Below are positions 12,091 to 24,399 of a stretch of 64,000 nt of DNA, in pieces. Both the position numbers and the translations under genes were made by a program. The stretch is from contig NC_089422.1 in assembly GCF_013426205.1 (NCBI RefSeq), forward strand, positions 1,550,001-1,614,000, given 5' to 3'. The DNA comes from Metarhizium brunneum (lineage: Eukaryota; Ascomycota; Sordariomycetes; Hypocreales; Clavicipitaceae). Every line of letters starts with the position of its first letter. Position 1 is the stretch's first letter. The notes under the pieces were generated by a model. It was not told the DNA's origin. It worked only from the letters and a program-made list of their open reading frames with translations, and ran no database searches.

Positions 12091-12283
12091 TGTGACAAGG
12101 GCTCAGAGAGGGCTTGGGGCAATAGCTCAATTCAACTAATAACAGTCTTTGGTATCAAAGGTCCTTGGTTTTCCTCAAGGCCTTGAAGGTCAAAGACGTC
12201 TTTAAATACAAGAAGTCGGTGAGGGACTTTGCCCTAGGTTTCGTGACCGTAGCCCTTGTGTAACCAGCCATTTCCGTGTAACA
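12091..12283 (+). mobile_element. solo LTR-like element (copy A)
   Basis: A 193-bp insertion that begins TGTGACAAGGGCT and ends TTTCCGTGTAACA, giving TG...CA termini. It is flanked on both sides by the 5-bp direct repeat ACAAA (12086-12090 and 12284-12288), as expected for a retroelement target-site duplication. It contains a TTTAAATACAAGAAG segment that could be an LTR promoter. No internal coding region is present, so it is a solo LTR or a very small non-autonomous element. The first and last 13 bases match the element at 33147-33379, and the internal sequence matches the arms at 22706-23212. Confidence 0.85.
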
Positions 12284-12288
12284 ACAAA

Positions 12289-12841
12289 GCGGCTCATCAT
12301 TTCACTGTTGTGGAATGATGGATACATAAACCGCCAAATTGTCTAGAAACGCTAGTACCAATAGCAAAATAGTGCTTATTCTATCAGAACGGCTCGGTCT
12401 TATAGGATGAGCTTGAAATGACTGATAGAGAATCCGTGATGATAAGACGACCCACGGCTTTCTCCTTCATTTATTTGCAAAAGCGGTGAATTGTTCCCAC
12501 GGATTGACAATCATGCACGAATAACATCGCTTCTATATCTTCGAAAATGTACTTCCATAATTCCGAATGTAGGACGGAACCCTGCAGCAAATACTGGGTC
12601 TGGAGGTCGACACATGGTGTGTTCACTTGTAGTGCAAACTACGAGCTGGGTTCACCCGAACGTGAATAGACATGGCTGCCTACCCACAAAGACCAGTACA
12701 CACAGGTAATACAATTGATATTTACAATGCTCAAATCGCGCATGGTCTAGCTGCCGCCTCAAATCATCCATCGTCTCGCTCAAAGTTACTTCCTCAGATC
12801 GGTATACGGCTGCTTTGCCCACGAATCCTTATGCCAAAGAA
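12289..12841. other. intergenic
   Basis: About 0.55 kb between the LTR-like element and the end of RPA190; no gene seen. Confidence 0.5.
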
Positions 12842-15800
12842 TCAAAAATGGACGGTCGGAAGATTCGTCAAAACATCAAAACTACCAGTGCCCAGCTTCC
12901 CTAGTCGGCCCATCACAAGACGGCCGCTCGGTGTAGCCAGCTCGTCCCAGTCTCCATCCAGCACCGCGTCTTTCAGGAAGGCAAGAGTCGTCTCAAAGCT
13001 CATCTTGGTGAAGGGGCTGACATTACCCTGTAGACCCAAGCGGCTGAAGGCTGTAAAGTCGCCATTCCTCGTCATATAGTCCGCGATGAGGTTCAAATGC
13101 CGGTTATCGACCTTGATGCCGTGGGACCCGAACACGCCCGCAAGCTCTCGAACAATATTGCTTCGACATGCTTCAACACCATACATGGATAATACAGCCA
13201 CGATGTCATTGGTCTGAATTCGATCCGGGTCGATTTGATCGCTGTACTTTTGAATTGCCCCGATATTGGCTCCAGTAACGTGAATGACGCGCTCCTTCCC
13301 ACCTCCACCCTCCTCGTCCAGTCTGCAAGCCCCAATTCCTCGAATTTCCCGGACCATTGTCTTCTTTATAGCCCTTTGGACAATGTTGAGCATGAGGAAC
13401 TTTGGCACCTTCGCGTCAAACTCGATCGTCACATTGCACCCGTCTCCAACGGCTTCGTCATACTCGAATCCCGTGACCTCTGGAAACGCGCACATGACAC
13501 GCTGTGCTCGGGGCTTGGCCGAATCAGCTACTTTGCGCTCGGCACTTTCGTCCTCATCCTCGCTTGTCGTCTCCTTCTGTGGGTTGCCGTCCAAGCTCTC
13601 TACTTCCAGCTCATCCGCTGCTGCATCCTCATCCATTGCCTGCTGAATTTCATCATCGGCGTCATCATTTGGGCCGTATGAGACAGCTTCGAGGCGATTA
13701 GCCCGTTCTTTGGCAGAGGTAAAGTCGTCGTCACCCGCATCATCACCATCGTCATCGTCACCAACAGTTTCACCTGATGCAGCAGCCGTCTCCACAACCC
13801 CGACCTTGGCTCCAATATCAGGTGTAGCTGCAGTCGCATCCAGTGCTCTCTTTTTCAATTCGGCTTTTGACAATTTAATAAGGTGGTGAAGTAGTTTCCA
13901 CTCCACGGCATCCAGTACATCGGATATGCTGGCATGGTGCATTTCAAAATATTCCTGCGGAGGGAAGAACTTGAGTTTGATGTGATAGATCTTGGCCGAA
14001 GGATATATTTTGCCACGGCCAACCTTTTCTTCCACAATAACGCTGTCCAAGATATGCGATAGAGGAAGAGCACTAATTGAGTTGGTAAAAGCTTCGGCTT
14101 CCTGTTTGGAAAGACTATCACGAGGGTAAAGAGACATGGCTGGCGTAGAAATATCCTTCGAGGCCGTCATCAAAATTTCTCTCAGCCGAGGGATACCTGC
14201 TGTGACGTTTTTCGCCGCGTGTCCCGCCAAGTGGAACGTGTTGAGGGTCATTTGTGTCGATGGCTCGCCCACGGACTGGCCTGCGACGATACCGACTGCT
14301 TCCCCGGGCTCTACCAGGGACTGCAAGTATTTCATCGCAAACAGAACCTCAGCGTTCTTCTTGTTTAGTGCATTAGATGAGTCTGGTGCTGACTTATCAC
14401 GCTTTTCACGAATAAGCCCATCTGCATTCGCCTTCAGGTAAGATGACATGGCATTGTAGAAGGCTTCAGACAAGACAAATGCATTCGTTGCCGGGTTAAA
14501 CGCGCTGATGAGCGGATCCCTTCCCTTTGGATCACCAGGTTTCGAGTGTTTCACAGCACTTTTCATGTATTTCGTAAACAACTCACGATCGGCACCTAGA
14601 CGCTTGACCACTTGAGGGTCATATCTCAGTTGGGCCACCTCGGACGTTAAGTTGCGCAGGATAAAACCAAAGTCCTTGAGGTATGTTTGTTTTGTGACAT
14701 CCAGGCCGTCTTCGCCGTACAGGAACTGGATAATAGAGCCGTCCGCATCACGTACGGTTGTATCGTACCCAACCATCAGACCTTCAAGCCCCTTGATGAC
14801 ACATCTTTGTAGATAACCGGAACGCGACGTCTTAACGGCTGTATCAATAAGTCCTTCTCGTCCCGCCATGTGATGGAAGTAATATTCTTGCGGGCGGATG
14901 CCTGTAAGAAATCGGCTACCAATATATCCATTGGCCGTGATATTAGTCTCGAAGGGCTTAAAACAAGGTAGTGATTTACCACTAACCATAATAGGCACTC
15001 GCCTACTCTCTAGGACTTGCTGCCCAAGGTTACATGAAATGAGCGACGCGTTAACCCTGGATCCCTTTGCGCCAGACGTTGTCATTGCCTGCATTTGGTT
15101 TCGCGGGAACGGCTTTTCTAGGCCGTTGGGAATGCAGACCTTTTGAACTTTGTCTGTGATGTCTTTTGTCGATTGATTCATCAAGAGATCCAGACCTTCT
15201 AGCTTCGTGTCGTCACGGAGGACCTCCTCAAGGCGTTCCAAAAGCACCGGATTCTGGCTGTCAGAAACGTCCTTGAGAGAGACGTAGTTGGACGCAACCT
15301 CGAGGCCGACGCGATTAATAGCCTGTAGCTCTTGACGCCGAGCTTCTTCACCCTTGGCAGTAAGTTTCAAGTCATCCACACCGCAAGAGAAAGCCCGCAT
15401 GTTGAGATACCGAGTTAGAAGTCGGCCAAAAGCGCTGAGAAGCTTGCCAGCGATGGCGGGCCCGTGAATTTCATGAATGGCATGGATTAAACCGCCCGAG
15501 CTTTGGCCAATCTGGGATTTGTCAAGAATTCCAGTCACAAATTCACCATCTCGGATCAGCACAGTGCCTTCTTCAGAGTTAGTGCCCCATTGCTCTGCCT
15601 TGATCTGTGACTCTCCCCGTAGATTGAGGGCACCATAATTTATTGGTTGCGTGTTTTTCAATATCGTCGAGATGACTTGTTTCCCAGTCCATCGTGGCAC
15701 GGGCTTAATAATAGCAGGCGGGACCAGCTGAATCCGTTCCCCGAAAATATGGCCGCTTTCGGGTCTAATTGCAGAGTAAACTAATGAATGATAGTCGCCA

Positions 15801-17878
15801 CGGCTGAAAAAGGTATCGCGAGTACATAGGGCGATAGATATCGAGATATGGTCCTGGATTAGACCCCGCAGCGGCTTTCCCTGAGTTCCAGATAAATATT
15901 GATGGTCGGTATCCGCTATGTGTAGTGCTTCTGCTCGAGCAACCTCATTTTGGGGGAAGTGCATATTCATTTCGTCTCCGTCAAAGTCGGCATTGTACGT
16001 GTTGCAATTCGCATAATGCATGCGAATCGTCTTTTCCCCTGGCAACACCCGAACTCGATGGCCCATAATTGAAGGCTTATGCAACGTAGGCTGACGATTC
16101 ATCAACACAACGTCGCCGTTCGTAATATGGCGATACACTTTTTTGTTCTTTAACCTTACTGCAGCAGGGTTTGTTGGGGCAAGCAACTGGTTGGCTAGCG
16201 ATATGCGCTCATCAACAGATTTATTTTTAAGCATCTGTACTTGACCATTCTCGTTCTCAATGGCGACAGCCCCTGGCCATGTATTGGCTCCATTGATAAC
16301 GGCCTGCTGCATATCCCTAAAATTATGGCTCGTTACGGGCTCTGGGAAGGTGAGTTTCTGGGCAAAAACTGGCGGGACGCCAATCTCATTCGTCTCGATA
16401 TTCGGATCGGGGGAGATGACGCTTCTGGCAGCGTAGTTGACACGCTTACCCATCATATTCTTTCGGAAAAGACCCTCCTTCTTTTCCAGTTTCTGTTTGA
16501 TTCCATCTTCGTTGCGTTTGGCGGCTGCGCCTTGTACAGGGTTTTTGCTCTTGTCAATGAGTGCATTGACTCCCTCTTGAAGCTCTGTCCAGGCTTGGTG
16601 CAACTGTGTAATGTCGACGCGCTCTTCACTTTTCAGGACAGAATATACTCGGGCTATCTTGGAACAGCCTCGTAAAATCGACTTGTACAGCGAATTCTGC
16701 TCTGCTTCAGTGACTTGAGAGTCTCCCATACGAGCTTCAGGTCGATAGCGATTCGGCGGCACAAGGATGGTCGTGATAAAGAACATGTCTGGGGTGACAT
16801 CGGGAGAGCGTCGAGTACGTGGTTTCGAGTTGTACAAAAGAAACACAAGGTCTTGCTCCTTCTTGAACAACTCACTCAGACGGGCCCGTACCTCCATAGG
16901 ACTAATGTATCTCTGTGTCGATGCGCCATCAACATCGGGTTCTTCCTCGTCTTGATCGCTTAGTGACTCAACAATTGCGTCAGGCTCGGACATTTCGACG
17001 TCAGCTTTCGGGTCCAATTTGGCATCATAATGACGCGTCATTGCATCTTTCCGTGAGAGATTCTTCTTAATCATTTTTACTTGCTCCTTTGGTGAGAGCG
17101 CCTTCTCGAAAATCTTTACATATCGGTCTTTTCGATACGGGGGCGAGATGCCGTCGCATGAGGCACATTGTCTTTTCTTGTTTATCTCTGCGAGAAACTG
17201 TTTGATGACTTCTCGGCGGGCCTGGGCCATGCCCTCGTGTTTACCCTTCCTAGTATCACCTCGTCGAAGCGCACTACTTCGGAGGCACACTTGAACATAC
17301 TGTTCCCTCTTTCTTGTTACGTTGTCAAAAGACGAATTTTCTTCATCCGCCTCGCTTTCGCCTAAGCCAAGTGCTTCATCCATCTCGGACGAATCCGTCT
17401 CGCCAAGAGCATCGATGACATGTGCCTCGCGTATGAGGCCATGTTGCAGTAAGCGGAGTTTGCACATGTACTTATGGAGATCCTTTGGGGGTAGTCGAAA
17501 ACCCCTGCAGTACACGCAGGTCGCTCGAAGTAAATGGTATGCTTGGTCCATAAAGACTGGGTGGTAGACTGGCGCTGGTAGCTGGATGTGCCCTGGATGA
17601 CCTGGGCAGCTCGACGAAATTAGGCTACATGTCGCACATCTGGAGAAAATTGTCAGTTTGATTGAAAATATGGCAATTGAGAGAAATGAGCCTCACGGTT
17701 CGTCTCCCCATGATCCAAGGGCGGGGTCATAGAGACCTCCATGAACGGGGTTGAGGAGGCTGTCGAAAGTGCTGTCATTCTCGATGCGCTTGACAGAAAT
17801 GGCTTGGATCTCCTCCGGAGACAGAAATGTAAAGTCGACAGCATCGACCTCGGAAGATATGGGTTGCGCGATATTCAT
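12842..17878 (-). CDS. RPA190: DNA-directed RNA polymerase I subunit RPA190 (largest subunit)
   Basis: Largest catalytic subunit of RNA polymerase I, which transcribes rDNA in the nucleolus. Two exons: 17878-17697 and 17639-12842, separated by a 57-nt intron (17696-17640); the total is 1659 residues, close to the yeast protein (1664). The intron lies inside the N-terminal zinc-binding clamp, between WGDEP and CATC; the pattern CxxC...CPGHPGHIQL and a following CVYC are visible. The catalytic metal-binding loop NADFDGDEMN is at about residue 610. The bridge-helix and trigger-loop regions follow, including the GEAVGIVAGQSVGEPSTQMTL region (about residue 1100). An acidic Asp/Glu-rich insert near residues 1400-1480 is usual for Pol I jaws. 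Start chosen at the first ATG before the conserved ISSEVDAVDFTFLSPEEI segment. Confidence 0.97.
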
Positions 17879-19286
17879 CTTGGCGACGGGCCAGAGGTTA
17901 TGGCCGTTGACATCCCAGGTTCATCAAGAAGCGATGGCCATGTGGTAGAACGTTAACGTATTAGCGAGCTATCTTGTCTGTAACTTTTTTTTTTGGGCGG
18001 TGGTGTGCGGCAGAATCTCACTGCATTTTTGCTACCATGGGCTAGTCCAAAAACAGTACAGTGCCGACCGACTCCATCAATTGAGCTATGCGTCCCACCC
18101 CATGATCGTCTGTTTAGCGGATTTTCGATATCTGAGCTTTTTTCATTTTACTCAAGGGCTTTACTGAGCTTCAAACCGCTCAATCGCTCTGGACTTCACA
18201 GCAGCCGGCGATTCTTATTCTAGCCAGCTACGGAAAAATTGACTGATCCATACAGTGTTGTTCATTTCGCAAGCACTGTTTAATGATCCACCAGACAATT
18301 GATTCTTTACTGCTCTCGAAGCTTTTGATCTGTCGGACCTTCATCTGGTACTCCCTTTGATCCACCTTTGCCTCGTATGTAAGGTTTATGACACTCTCCA
18401 TGATAGACCCTTACTAAGAGTGGCCAAGGCTGCTTGTTCAGCGAGCAACAAGGAGATTTGGGTACAACTTCCTATTCAGCACCAACGGCTTTTCATCGTC
18501 GCAGGTTGACGAATGAGATTAACAGACCTCTGAATTGCGACGAGAGCCTGGATTGTTCCGAGAAAAAGGAGCTCTTTGAAACATTGCTGCTGTTGAGCAA
18601 TCATGAAACAAATGACTGTTGGCGCCCCCCGAAGACTAACAGCCTCTGGTTTCTTTGAAGCCGGTGATGTGATTTCGACGAACAAGTAGCGTTGTTACCC
18701 ACCAACTGAAAATCTTATTGGCATCCAATTTCTTTTGCCGGTATTCTCATTTTTCGTTTCATCCTTTTAATTCTTGTACTGAGAAATCCTGTTGGGTTCG
18801 TCCACGTCCATGTGCAACTTCTACCGTTCATTGTGAGGGAAGTAGGGCTGTCAATTCATCTCTCGCCTTTCTACACTCCGTGAGTCTACGTCATGTTATT
18901 ACTCCTATCGGTATCGGTTTTGGTTTTACAAAGAGTCCATCTTTGTATGTCAGCTCCACGCCATTTTTGATCTTCTCAGATGCAAGGCTTTGAACACAGC
19001 ACTAAACTCAGACTTCGCAACAATCAAGTACACAAATTTGGAACTTGAGCGTGGCAGGATATTGAACTCATTCATCTCAGCTTGCCCGCAGCATAATAAC
19101 GAGCTATTGTTTGTTGCATCGACATTGATACAAGCTTATGCTTGCGATTGAGGCATCCATTCCAACCGCTCCCTCACTGGATTCCGTTTCCAGGCTCAGC
19201 AGCCGAGAGGGGGGTTTATGAGCCTCGATTTCAGAAAGTGCTGGGATTGTTGGGCTCACTGGACCTAGATGAATATTTTCCAATTT
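17879..19286. other. intergenic, no gene seen
   Basis: About 1.4 kb between the divergently placed 5' end of RPA190 and the 3' end of the MATE gene. Only short unsupported frames; includes the RPA190 promoter. Confidence 0.5.
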
Positions 19287-21050
19287 CTAACCAGCTGTAT
19301 TCCTAGCCTCTGCTTCCTCACACGCCACTTGCCAGTCAATCGTCAGCAGGTAACCGTACTCAACCAAAGATACGCTGAGCCAACTGTCAGTAACATCATT
19401 TCGCAACACACCGTATAACTCACACCATGAGCCCAGCTGCTATGCCGCCCCAAAGACCTGCCAACTTCCAGGAGTACTGAAATCCCAAAATCAGGCACAA
19501 CGGGAGCGAGACTAGGTAATGTCCAATTAGGTTGACAGGCCCGCCAATTGATTGCTTGCCTATGCCGCGTAGCAACCCATGAGCGCCGGTACAGAGGCTA
19601 TCGAAGAATTGTTCAAGAGCGACAAGAGGCATGGCTTGAGCAGTAAGCATAATGACGCTTGCGTCCCGGGTCAACAGCAGCGGAATCTGATATCGCAGCA
19701 TCATATATATCAAGAAGTTCAGAACGCTCATAACGAGCGCGGCAACAGCGGCCTACGTCTGAGTTAGTCCGCTGCTGAGAAAGCTTCCTGCGAAAAGTGT
19801 GAGTTGGGACATCAACCGACCACCTTGGCCGCAGCCTTTGCAGCATCGACAAGACCGGCTCCTATTAAATTGGCGACTCTGGTAGAGGCCGCAACCGAAA
19901 TTGCAAAGGGCACATGGTAGATAAGAGTCGTGACAGAAACCAGAATGCTCTGCGCCGCTAGATAATCGGTTCCGAATCGACTAGAGAGGAAGGTTATTAT
20001 GTCAAAGATGAGCCATTCTGCCGCCACCATGACCATGCCAGGCAATGCCAAGAAGACCATGGGCCGCCAGTTGGAGAAGGCCTTCAGACTGAGCCCTCCC
20101 CAGCATTGATATCCGTTGACCAGTTTAATATAAAGGATAAGGAGAAGAGCCAAAAGATTCCTAGAGAGTGCCACGGCTATTGGCGCACCCACAAAGCCCA
20201 GTTCAAGCTTCCAAACAAGCAGCCAGTTTAAAAAGATATTAATAGGAGCCAATACAAGGATAACGTAGGTAGTTTGCCTAAATAGGCCCTGCGCTTGAAG
20301 CAGTCTCTTGGCAGCTTCAAAAAGAACAATACCCGGCAAGGCAGATATCATTACCTTTAGATATAAACTAGCGAGGCGAGCCGATTCGCCATCGTCAATA
20401 ACTCGCAGGAGGATTCCTTCGGAACAAGCCCACAGCGCCGCCACTGGCAGCGACAGGCACGAAAGAAACATAACCATGCGCTGACACTGGATGCCAACAA
20501 GATGATTGCGTCCATCTCCATATGCTTGAGCGCACAGGGTATCCAAACTCGTCGCCAGCCCCATGAATGGCGCCAAGCAGGTGACACCCGTCGTCATGTT
20601 TGCCACTGGGAAGCAAATTCAATGTCATCCAAAAAATACTTTTGAGCTATAAGGGGAAAACGTGAAGAACTCACAAGCAACGGCCCCCAGCTCCACCTTG
20701 CCGATTCTGCCCGCAGAAAATACACTGGCGACATTTATTGAATATTGCAGAACGAATGTGACGAGCAGAGACACAGACGACGAGGCAATGTACTTGGCCT
20801 CCGTCTTCCATGTGACGCACACGCCCCCAGACGGTGTGGCCTCGACGACTGCTTCCGCTCGAAGCTCCTCGGTAGTCTCCCAGACCACTGCTTGGTATTG
20901 AACAACATCATCAACCTTGATCAAAAGCGGAGACGACTCAGAGAGCACATGAGGCAGATAAGTGTCGTCCTCGTCACTCTTTGGCAGGCCGGCGGGAACA
21001 TGGTTGGGAGCTCGATGGTTTTCCTGTCCCGCTGTCTGCCGACTATCCAT
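19287..21050 (-). CDS. MATE family multidrug/toxin extrusion transporter
   Basis: Predicted 525-residue membrane antiporter of the MATE family (MatE, PF01554), exporting cationic or small organic compounds. Four exons: 21050-20675, 20605-19821, 19752-19424 and 19374-19287, with introns of 69, 68 and 49 nt; all phases fit. The first intron joins GAVA to LANMTTGVTCLAPFMGL, the canonical MATE helix 2, followed by LDTLCAQAYG. The last exon supplies the typical fungal tail ending TIDWQVACEEAEARN. About 12 hydrophobic segments are visible after a 90-residue soluble N-terminus carrying an SSPLL motif. The end of exon 2 is uncertain by one codon because the donor is weak (gtcggt or gtggtc). Substrate unknown. 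Confidence 0.92.
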
Positions 21051-22699
21051 CTTACGGGCAGATGGACAGAGTCGAATTTGGTCACCGTGAAAAGAAAAAT
21101 ATGAGATTGCTGGAGCAGTGGGAGCCGGGAGTCAGCCTCCTCTGGTGTCTACCGGCTTCTCAACCTACGTTTTAAGAACAGGGAGGGTGCCCTCTTCAGC
21201 TGAATAACTGGAGAAGTAAGGTGCAAAGCGAGCGGGACAAGAGACACAAGATCGGATTACATGTTTATCGCGCATCACTTGATCACTCTGCGTCGTCAAA
21301 TATTGAATTATGCAAGAGATGAGATTCGGCACCGGCTATTAGTGGTGCGCGCCGGCGATGTCTCAGTGTCTGGTGGCACCATGCAGCTTATATTGTCCAA
21401 GTGCATATATTTCGCCCGCCAACCGACTTTCCTCATTTCTTCATTGCGGAGGACTTATTCCGGAAGCAGAAAACCCACTCTGACGGCCCAGTTGCACAGA
21501 CGGCAGAGGCGCCTTTGGCGCTTGTTGTACTTGACTCTTTCTTTTGCCCCAGGTCAAAACCAGCGTCTTACAGGTCGACTGCTCAATATGCGCAAAGTTG
21601 TCTTGAAAGAGCAGCTTCACCTTCAACTCGACCGGATGTTGAGTCCTGACATGAGATCTCAAGGAGTAGTTTCTACAACTTACCCTGAGGATTGACTGTT
21701 GAGCATTGGATATCCTGAATACAGCCGAGATCTTAGCTATCTACAACTGATCACAGTACTTCCAATTACCGAGGTCCGAAAATGAAGTCAATGCGTACAC
21801 CCGTGTGTCTTGAAGCAGATCATTCTCGTCGATAGGCATCATTTATAGCCGGCAGTGTCCAGATTTCCTTGGACATCTGGCGCGTGGACAGCGCCACGGG
21901 AATATGCTAGTGTCCACACATCTAAATGCCCTTCGATAGGCTTTTGTATTCCCGATGAACATTGACATTTCATGAGCAGAGTGACCTCAAAGCCCTCATT
22001 GCGGCCTCGGCCACGCGTACCTCCTCTGGACTGTAAGAAGGCGACTGCGGGCGAGAAGCCCAGGCCAGCCTATTACCGGCCTTAACATCGGCTTATGCAA
22101 ACATGTTCAACATCAATTGCCATATGGACACTCCATTGCTGCCAGCCTCGATCGTCCCGCCAAAAAGCTCTTGTCGGAGAAAGGAGGACACCCTGGCAGC
22201 ATAGCAATTCACCATAGGCGCTGGCAACTCCGCACTTCAGGCCAGATCGGTTATTGACTGCAGCCGACACGAGACAGTTGGGCAGCACGAAAATATGACT
22301 GGCTGAGGCATTCTCTTTTCCCTACTAGTCCGATAGTCGGCCATGCAGCCGCAGCCCAAAGTATGAAGGCTAACATTGAATGTACGGAGTACTCCGTAGT
22401 GTTTCTCTTCTCCCGGAGAAATGCTGCCCTTTTCGCTGGCAGTTGACCAGCTTGTCACACAGTCCATAGCCGTAAGGCCTGCCGACATGTCTCGGGCAAA
22501 TAAATTGAATGTCTCATTTCGTTTCGTGCACTGTATTTCCTGTTGTAGCGACGCACATCAAGCTGAGTCATTATAACGCGTTTTTCGCTGCATATTTGGC
22601 ACCACTTGAATTATGTGTCTTGTGCATTTTTACATTTTAGGCCGTGGTGGATTTTTATGTGGTTCTTGATGTATGTCTACTCCGTAGTTGTCCAAGATT
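21051..22699. other. intergenic with short palindromes
   Basis: About 1.6 kb upstream of the MATE gene. It carries the perfect 16-bp palindrome TACGGAGTACTCCGTA at 22383-22398 and a single TACTCCGTA at 22678-22686. The minus strand between about 22080 and 21975 has a short protein-like tail, but no family was recognised. No gene is called. Confidence 0.45.
22383..22398. repeat. 16-bp perfect palindrome TACGGAGTACTCCGTA
   Basis: A self-complementary site made of two inverted TACGGAGTA 9-mers that overlap in the middle. The 9-mer recurs at least ten times in the window, almost always between genes (see findings). Confidence 0.9.
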
Positions 22700-22705
22700 C
22701 AAGTA

Positions 22706-23212
22706 TGCCACACGGCAAAGGGACCTGGGAAAAGGTATCGTCCGCAAAGCTTACACAACAACATTAAAGGGAAGGAAGATATCACGAGAGCCGGAAACGA
22801 GCCTTGAGCGAGGGCTGCCTCAGGCACTAGTCCCCATCAACTTCTTGTATTTATAGATAACTCCGGTTCCTGAAGGCTTTTGAAAAACTAAGGACCTTCA
22901 ATATCCTAAAGTCGGTTATTAAATTGAATTTGAACGCCGTCTTAACCACTCGACAAGGGCAGGGTATCTGGGCTCAGAACGTAGTGTTCTATTCAGACTA
23001 TAATAATCGACTGTAGGATATCAAAGGTCCTTGGTTTTGCACAAGTTTAGGAGGGACAGAAGGCCCCTATAAATACAAGAAGTCGGTGAGAGCTTGTGCC
23101 TGAGGCAACCCTCGCCAGAGACCGACTTCGGGCCTCGTGACCTTTGCTTTTGTTGTTGTGTAACTTCAATTCGTTGGCCCAACGCCCTTTGTTGTGTGCC
23201 AATCGTGTAACA
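22706..23212. mobile_element. inverted pair of LTR-like sequences (composite element)
   Basis: Two diverged copies of the same LTR-like sequence lie head to head: one on the minus strand (about 22706-22948) and one on the plus strand (about 22950-23212). They share, in opposite orientation, the block CTATAAATACAAGAAG (23067-23082; its complement is 22841-22856), the GGTCCTTxGTTTT block and the GCCTGAGGCA block. The outer ends read TGCCACACGG on the left and CGTGTAACA on the right. The whole pair is flanked by the direct repeat CAAGTA (22700-22705 and 23213-23218), which suggests that it inserted as a single unit. No coding capacity. The internal sequence matches the solo copy at 12091-12283. 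Confidence 0.8.
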
Positions 23213-23218
23213 CAAGTA

Positions 23219-24399
23219 GCAGTCCTAGTGTCGCCCCAGGACAACAGCTTGCGTACAGTTCTCAGAACCACCAGATAATATTTGGATTTGATTAAATCAT
23301 GATTCGGCATCTGTACTTGTATGTCCTGGAAATTTTTAGTCGGCGAGAAATTAAAATATGCCGCGCAGCGGTCAGATTTGATGGCTTCAGCCAATGTCAG
23401 CAAGTGTACAACCATGAGAAGAGCAGTTGACAGATCTAGGAACACTACAACCAGCGTATAAAGTTGCAAAGGCTACGACGCTCCAAGAACACGAGCAAGG
23501 TCCAAGTTCTGGTCTCTGTTAGCAGTATAGATGTCAACTAAACTGAGTCATCTTCCCGGGCCGGGCCGGGCCATGACACACACCGTCGCTCGGGACAATC
23601 AAGACGGCCATTACTTAGGATGGCATGAAACAAGCCCAATCCCGCCATCCGGTCTCAAACCTTATCGGCGATTATATTTTTCACGGTTTCAGCATGCCTT
23701 TGCATGAGCCGCTAACACGAGACACCACATCACTGCCAGAGTGCCGCCAACAGGCACGCAATGGCCTCCAAAGGACCCGAATGGTCTATATCTCGGTGTC
23801 AAGTGGTTTTTGAAAATTCAAACACGATCCTTCGTAATTGCCCGCTATCACGGTACGAGGGCTTTGCGGATTTTCATCCCCTCGAGGCGCGTGCCGCGGT
23901 CCACGCCTTAAAGGGCTAGTCATTCTCCGACACCAGTAGAATAGGCGCCTACATCGTGGAAGCAAATCAAGAAGCAAAAGGTCTCCGGATATCCAGCCAA
24001 CTACATGCTCATCGTCGGGAGTTGTACGAACCACGTTTAGTCACGTTAAATCAAAGACGTCGCCCAATTCCCGCAAAAGTTCACCACAGGTCAAGCCAAT
24101 TTGCCAAAACCACAAAAGTCTATGCTCTATTCATCCATTTTGACTGAAGAAAAAAACGCTCTTTGGTGAGAGATATACAATGAAGCCAAAAAACTACAAG
24201 TCTCCCATAATCATGATTCTTCGCCAGGCGATGCGACCACACCAAGTTTCCACGAGCTACCCAAGCAAACACAGCTCAAGAATCACTCAAAAGCAGCAGA
24301 GCTAGTCATGGCCAGCCATGAATCCACAGACTTGTCGGTCCTTGCACCAACAATGGAAACAAAAAACACCAAAAGTCTTGTCCAGTCATTCGTAGATGT
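23219..24399. other. intergenic, no gene seen
   Basis: About 1.2 kb between the composite element and the end of the dehydrogenase gene. It includes a short (CCGGG)n tract near 23555-23571. No supported frame. Confidence 0.5.

Noticed and set aside
7848..21050. Secondary-metabolite cluster with monooxygenase and MATE transporter
   Set aside because: No core synthase in the window, and RPA190 plus 10 kb separate the two genes.
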